Assembly: GCA_012962595.1 (NCBI GenBank)
Contig: DTXE01000285.1
Location: 1 to 10,988 of the forward strand
Source: Syntrophaceae bacterium
GTDB taxonomy: Bacteria; Desulfobacterota; DTXE01
Reading direction: 5' to 3'
Length of the DNA: 10,988 bases
A program made the translations under genes and the position numbers. This document shows, piece after piece, positions 7,574-10,988 of this stretch. The notes under the pieces were generated by a model. That model worked only from the letters and a program-made list of their open reading frames with translations, was not told the origin of the DNA and searched no databases. The first letter of the stretch is position 1. Each line of letters begins with the position of its first letter.

Positions 7574-8470
7574 CTACTGAATAGGGGAATACAATGGCTC
7601 TTCAGAAAGGGGTCTTTTCTTACGAATCTGAGAAATTAAAGCCAAGCTTAGCCATCCCACTAGAATTCCAGCTACTGCATCAGAAACATAGTGATACCGT
7701 CCATAGATTGTAGAGAGGATCATGAAAATAACCAGAGGAAACATAGGGTAATAAATCCTTTTTTCATATCTTCGCATCATTACTAGTGAAACTACTGTTG
7801 CAGCTATATGTGAACTGGGCATAGCACCCCCTCTGTAGGCGCCCATATCCATGAAATACGCATGGATTTGTGAAAAGGCATATCCCTTGAGAGGGGTTGT
7901 ATAAAGAGGGGCTAAGGCAAATCGTGGCCCTTCTACAGGAAAAAGTACGAAAATGATAAAAGAGATATAGTAGGCAAGCATAACATTTATAGAAAATTCA
8001 TGAAATTCCTGCTTTCTTCCAGGAATATAGAGGGCCAATGCAGGTATGATAATCATAAAATAATAGGAGAAATAAGAGTATACAAAAAACTCAGTCAACC
8101 AAGGCCTAGCGATATTTTGAAGCCAGACTGTGGGATAAACTCCAAATATGGCCAACTCCAATCCATTAACCAGATGATCAAAGGATTTTGTGAAGATGAT
8201 GTGTATCAATCCCTCTAGCTCTTCATAGAAGAAGAATAAGGAAATTAGCGCATAGGTATCCCGAAAGAAGTGGATAGCCTTATTTTTCGATTTAGCAGCC
8301 CAAGAGATGAGGATGATAACAACTACTACATAAAGGGCATGTGCCAAAAGGTAGATACCCCAGTGCTTCAATCCCTCATGAAAAATGGCTATGAGGATGC
8401 TTAGTATTCCTACATAGGCCAAGGTAAGGAAATCAATGGTTCTCAGTAACTTTATGTTTAAGCCTTTCAA
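7574..8470 (-). CDS. PAP2_3/AUR1-like integral membrane phosphatase or phosphotransferase
   Basis: A 298-residue polytopic membrane protein with about six or seven hydrophobic helices. The PAP2 catalytic signatures are GGAMPSSHIAA (214-224, His221) and YGRYHYVSDAVAG (256-268, His260 and Asp264). The classical KX6RP first motif is absent; its place holds PVEGPRFA (178-185), and the D..L...E..iFG..P pattern (about 98-113) precedes a helix starting at FFVYSYFSYYF. This is the PAP2_3 layout shared with fungal AUR1 inositol phosphorylceramide synthase, rather than a soluble-type acid phosphatase. Such enzymes transfer or remove phospho-headgroups on lipids at the outer face of the inner membrane. 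It is the last gene of a probable operon, 35 nt after the GNAT gene and behind serine palmitoyltransferase, so a ceramide or long-chain-base phosphate substrate is a reasonable inference, not shown. The start is TTG at 8470; the overlapping ATG at 8478 hits a stop after three codons. Confidence 0.85.
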   Translation of the reverse strand: MKGLNIKLLRTIDFLTLAYVGILSILIAIFHEGLKHWGIYLLAHALYVVVVIILISWAAKSKNKAIHFFRDTYALISLFFFYEELEGLIHIIFTKSFDHLVNGLELAIFGVYPTVWLQNIARPWLTEFFVYSYFSYYFMIIIPALALYIPGRKQEFHEFSINVMLAYYISFIIFVLFPVEGPRFALAPLYTTPLKGYAFSQIHAYFMDMGAYRGGAMPSSHIAATVVSLVMMRRYEKRIYYPMFPLVIFMILSTIYGRYHYVSDAVAGILVGWLSLALISQIRKKRPLSEEPLYSPIQ

Positions 8471-8505
8471 TTTTCCATGCCTAGATTTTGAGAAATAATA
8501 TTAGC

Positions 8506-9633
8506 TCATATTGCCTTTTCAAAAATCCGGTACTTCTTATAAAGTTGGGCATTTAGCCTTTTTCTCAAGACATTATGGACCGCTGTATTATCTTCCAATA
8601 TCCAAGAGATTTCCCATTTGAGATATCCGTTTTTTTTAGCTGCTTCTGCCAGCTTTACATACAGCAGCAGATCTAAACCTAGGTGTCTATATTTTTCAAT
8701 AATTCCCAGGATTAATGCCCGAAAGACATCTATTTTTTTGTAGTAATAAAACCACTTGAAAATCCCCCAGGGAAAGAGCCTTCCATTAAGCCTTTTTAAA
8801 ACCTGATTAATATCAGGCACCGTTAAAGTAAAACCAACTGCCTTACCATCTAACTCCGCAATGAGGGCTAGGTCAGGGATAACTATCTTTTTTAGCTCCT
8901 TGCCCATATACCAGAACTCCTCATCGGTCATAGGAACAAATCCCCAATTATTACCCCAGGCAGAATTATATATTTCTCTCACCGTTTGGGCTTCATTTTC
9001 AAAGTTTTTTAAATTTACAGGCCTCACCCTAAGGTTTCTTCGAGATAAAACCCTCTCAATCTTCTCTTCCAATTTACCTTTCTCATAGCGGCTGAAATCT
9101 ATAAAGTAGGCATAAAGATCCTTTACTTTTTGAAAACCATAGTTTTCCAGATAATTTCTGTAATATGAGGGGTTATAAGGTGTCATAAATACCGGGGGAG
9201 AATCAAAGCCCTCTATAAGCAACCCACACTCATGATTGGTAGAAAGATTCATGGGGCCTTGGATTGTCTCCATCCCCATTTCCTTGAGCCACTTTTCAAC
9301 ACTTTGAAGGAGGGTATAGGCTACAGAGTAATCCGGGAGACATTCAAAAAGTCCGAAAAATCCCACCTTTTGGTGGTAATAATTGATATACTGGTCATCA
9401 ACCACGGCTGCAATCCGGCCCAGTATCTCCTTATCCTTATGAGCTAGAAACAACTTCACCTGGGCGTGATGGAAAAATGGATTTATCTTGGGATTGAGGA
9501 ACCTTTTACGCTCCGAGATAAGGGGGGGTACCCAGTAAGGATCTCCCCGATATACCTTCCATGGGAACTTGATAAATAAACTTTCCTGTTTTCTGGTACT
9601 TACTGGAACAACCTGGATTTCGCCGGTAGCCAT
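8506..9633 (-). CDS. YghO-like GNAT-fold acyltransferase, candidate bacterial ceramide synthase (bCerS-like)
   Basis: A 375-residue soluble or peripheral protein. The N-terminal half has the family signatures DPYWVPPL (31-38), NPFFHHAQVKLFLAHKD (51-67), LGRIAAVVD (71-79) and GFFGLFE (91-97), then GPMNLSTNHECGLLIEGF and PYNPSYY. The C-terminal half is GNAT-like, with LGIIEKYRHLGLDLLL (309-324) in the place of the acyl-donor-binding loop and SWILEDNTAVHNVLRK (343-358). This resembles the YghO family, to which, from memory, the Caulobacter ceramide synthase (bCerS, a GNAT protein that N-acylates a long-chain base) belongs. It starts 24 nt after the serine palmitoyltransferase gene on the same strand, which makes N-acylation of the long-chain base its most likely job. 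YghO members also occur in bacteria without sphingolipids, so the substrate is inferred from context. The start is ATG at 9633 with only a weak ribosome-binding site. Confidence 0.8.
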   Translation of the reverse strand: MATGEIQVVPVSTRKQESLFIKFPWKVYRGDPYWVPPLISERKRFLNPKINPFFHHAQVKLFLAHKDKEILGRIAAVVDDQYINYYHQKVGFFGLFECLPDYSVAYTLLQSVEKWLKEMGMETIQGPMNLSTNHECGLLIEGFDSPPVFMTPYNPSYYRNYLENYGFQKVKDLYAYFIDFSRYEKGKLEEKIERVLSRRNLRVRPVNLKNFENEAQTVREIYNSAWGNNWGFVPMTDEEFWYMGKELKKIVIPDLALIAELDGKAVGFTLTVPDINQVLKRLNGRLFPWGIFKWFYYYKKIDVFRALILGIIEKYRHLGLDLLLYVKLAEAAKKNGYLKWEISWILEDNTAVHNVLRKRLNAQLYKKYRIFEKAI

Positions 9634-9657
9634 TAAACCATTCTCGCTACAGTTATC

Positions 9658-10839
9658 TCAGATGATTCCAGCAGCCTTTCCCGCCTTTTCAAAAACAGTA
9701 AGTGCCTTTTCTAGATGCTCTGGTTTATGGGTAGCCACCAAACTTACGCGGAGGAGGGATTGTTCTGGTGGGACGGCAGGGGCGATCATGGGGTTAACGT
9801 ATACACCTCCTTCAAAGAGTATATTCCAAATAAAGAAGGTCTTTTCTAAGTCACCTATGGTAACGGGGATAATGGGAGTTAGTCCATCTGCCACGACAAA
9901 TCCAAGGTTCTTGAGCTCATTTCTCATTATCTTGGCGTTATGCAAAAGATTTTCTCTTCTCTCCGGTTCATTCTCTATAACATCTAGGGCTGCAAGTACA
10001 GCTGCTACCGAGGCAGGAGGCATGCTGGCACTGAAGATCAAAGATCTTCCATGATGTTTTATGAAATCCAGCACCCTCTCTTCACCGGCTATCATCCCTC
10101 CAATGGAGGCAAGGGATTTGCTAAAAGTTATCATAACCAGATCCACCTCGTTATTTAGACCAAAATGCTCAAGGGTTCCCCTCCCATTTTTTCCCAGTAT
10201 CCCTATACCGTGGGCATCATCCACCATTATTCTAGCCCCATATCTTTGACATGTTTTCGTCATATCAGGCAACTCAGCTATATCGCCTCCCACACTGTAC
10301 ACCCCTTCCACTATCACCAGTTTTCCCTGATTATCGGGAGAGGACTCAAGAAGCCTAGCTAAATCTTCCACATCATTGTGTTTAAACTTTATTACCTTGC
10401 CATAGGATAGACGACACCCATCCACAATACTGGCATGGTCATCTCTATCGATAAACACCATGTCACGTCTTCCCACAAGACTAGAAATAGTTCCCAGATT
10501 TGTCTGATATCCTGTAGTGAAAACTAGAGCGGCTTCCTTATTTAGAAATTTTGCAAGTTTCTCTTCCAATTCTAGGTGAATATCGAGGGTGCCATTAAGA
10601 AATCTTGAACCTGTACACCCCGATCCATATTTTTGAATGGCTTTTTGGGCAGCTTCCTTAAGCTTAGGATGGCTAGTCAGACCCAGATAATTGTTGGACC
10701 CCAACATAATTAGCTTCTTTCCATCAATTGTTACCTCTGCATCTTGTTCAGACTCCACTGCCTTAAAATAGGGATAGTATCCAGATTCTCTAGCTACTTT
10801 GGCCCGAATATAATTATAACACCTTGCGAACAGGTCCAT
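9658..10839 (-). CDS. spt: Serine palmitoyltransferase (alpha-oxoamine synthase family)
   Basis: A 393-residue PLP enzyme expected to condense L-serine with a long-chain acyl thioester to give 3-ketosphinganine, the committed step of sphingolipid synthesis in the cytoplasm. Motifs in order are MLGSNNYLGL (45-54), GCTGSRFLNGTLDIHLELEE (74-93), DDHASIVDG (133-141, His135 stacking on PLP), VDDAHG (206-211, Asp207 and His210), TFSKSLASIGG (238-248, Lys241 as the PLP Schiff-base lysine) and LLRVSLVATH (362-371, Arg364 for carboxylate binding). The key positions keep the same spacing as in Sphingomonas serine palmitoyltransferase (His159, Asp231, His234, Lys265, all offset by 24). The GSRFLNGT.DIH.ELE block favours this enzyme over BioF or 2-amino-3-ketobutyrate CoA ligase. 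The ATG at 10839 has AAGGGG at 10852-10847, seven bases upstream. It is the first gene of an operon with the GNAT and PAP2_3 genes. Confidence 0.9.
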   Translation of the reverse strand: MDLFARCYNYIRAKVARESGYYPYFKAVESEQDAEVTIDGKKLIMLGSNNYLGLTSHPKLKEAAQKAIQKYGSGCTGSRFLNGTLDIHLELEEKLAKFLNKEAALVFTTGYQTNLGTISSLVGRRDMVFIDRDDHASIVDGCRLSYGKVIKFKHNDVEDLARLLESSPDNQGKLVIVEGVYSVGGDIAELPDMTKTCQRYGARIMVDDAHGIGILGKNGRGTLEHFGLNNEVDLVMITFSKSLASIGGMIAGEERVLDFIKHHGRSLIFSASMPPASVAAVLAALDVIENEPERRENLLHNAKIMRNELKNLGFVVADGLTPIIPVTIGDLEKTFFIWNILFEGGVYVNPMIAPAVPPEQSLLRVSLVATHKPEHLEKALTVFEKAGKAAGII

Positions 10840-10913
10840 AATTTTTCCCCTTGACCAAAAAAGATACCCAGTATTAATCTTGTCTTAATAGAACCAGCGT
10901 GGAAATTTTTTGA

Positions 10914-10942
10914 TATATAATGTATAAAACCAATTTTTGCAA
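10914..10942 (-). promoter_or_regulatory. Possible sigma-70-type promoter of the sphingolipid operon
   Basis: On the minus strand, TTGCAA (10942-10937) and TATATA (10919-10914) are separated by 17 bases; each matches four of six consensus positions. They lie about 75 nt before the serine palmitoyltransferase ATG in an AT-rich, gene-free stretch (10840-10988). TTGCAA is palindromic and AT-rich DNA gives chance matches, so this is only a candidate. Confidence 0.3.
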
Positions 10943-10988
10943 CAATTTATTCACTAAAACTTTGCCAAGGCCCTTTGGACTATTTTCC

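Noticed and set aside
9569..10054. Open frame of 161 codons on the plus strand opposite the serine palmitoyltransferase and GNAT genes.
   Set aside because: It is antisense to well-supported genes, has no family resemblance and low-complexity Ser/Leu/Thr content; a shadow frame.
10965..10978. Imperfect palindrome CCAAGGCCCTTTGG upstream of the sphingolipid operon, considered as an operator.
   Set aside because: The arms match over only four bases at each end and it lies at the window edge far upstream of the candidate promoter; chance is likely.

Overview
The window comes from a Gram-negative bacterium. It holds a tripartite RND efflux pump, which needs an outer membrane, together with a set of bacterial sphingolipid-type genes. 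Base composition is moderately AT-rich by eye. At least two genes start with TTG, and genes are tightly packed with short gaps, overlaps and abutting stops. I cannot name the taxon. The gene set would fit several diderm lineages (Desulfobacterota, Nitrospirota, Acidobacteriota and similar), but that is a guess.

Layout: (1) Plus strand, 1-4113, a probable operon. It has the C-terminal end of an RND membrane-fusion adaptor (cut by the window edge), a complete HAE1-type RND pump overlapping it by an ATGA, and a short TrmO/YaeB-like tRNA methyltransferase 27 nt downstream. (2) Minus strand, 4114-4692, a YkgJ-type cysteine-cluster protein whose stop codon directly abuts the TrmO stop. (3) Plus strand, 4842-7540, a P2A-type Ca2+ ATPase. 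Its reading frame is broken by an apparent 1-nt deletion near 7162-7169, so the last four membrane segments lie in another frame. (4) Minus strand, 10839 back to 7574, a three-gene operon: serine palmitoyltransferase, a YghO-like GNAT-fold protein related to the proposed bacterial ceramide synthase, and a PAP2_3/AUR1-like integral membrane phosphotransferase or phosphatase.

The most interesting part is the three-gene minus-strand operon. Serine palmitoyltransferase makes the long-chain base (3-ketosphinganine), the GNAT protein is a candidate for N-acylating it, and the AUR1-like PAP2 protein is a candidate for adding or removing a phospho-headgroup on the resulting (dihydro)ceramide. Read together this is a compact candidate sphingolipid pathway, possibly with a headgroup step not yet described in bacteria. 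The first assignment is strong on sequence; the second rests on family resemblance plus neighbourhood; the third is inference. No acyl carrier protein or ketosphinganine reductase gene is visible here. There is no intergenic stretch longer than 300 bases: the longest gaps are 10840-10988, which holds a possible promoter, and the roughly 110-150 nt gap at 4693-4841.
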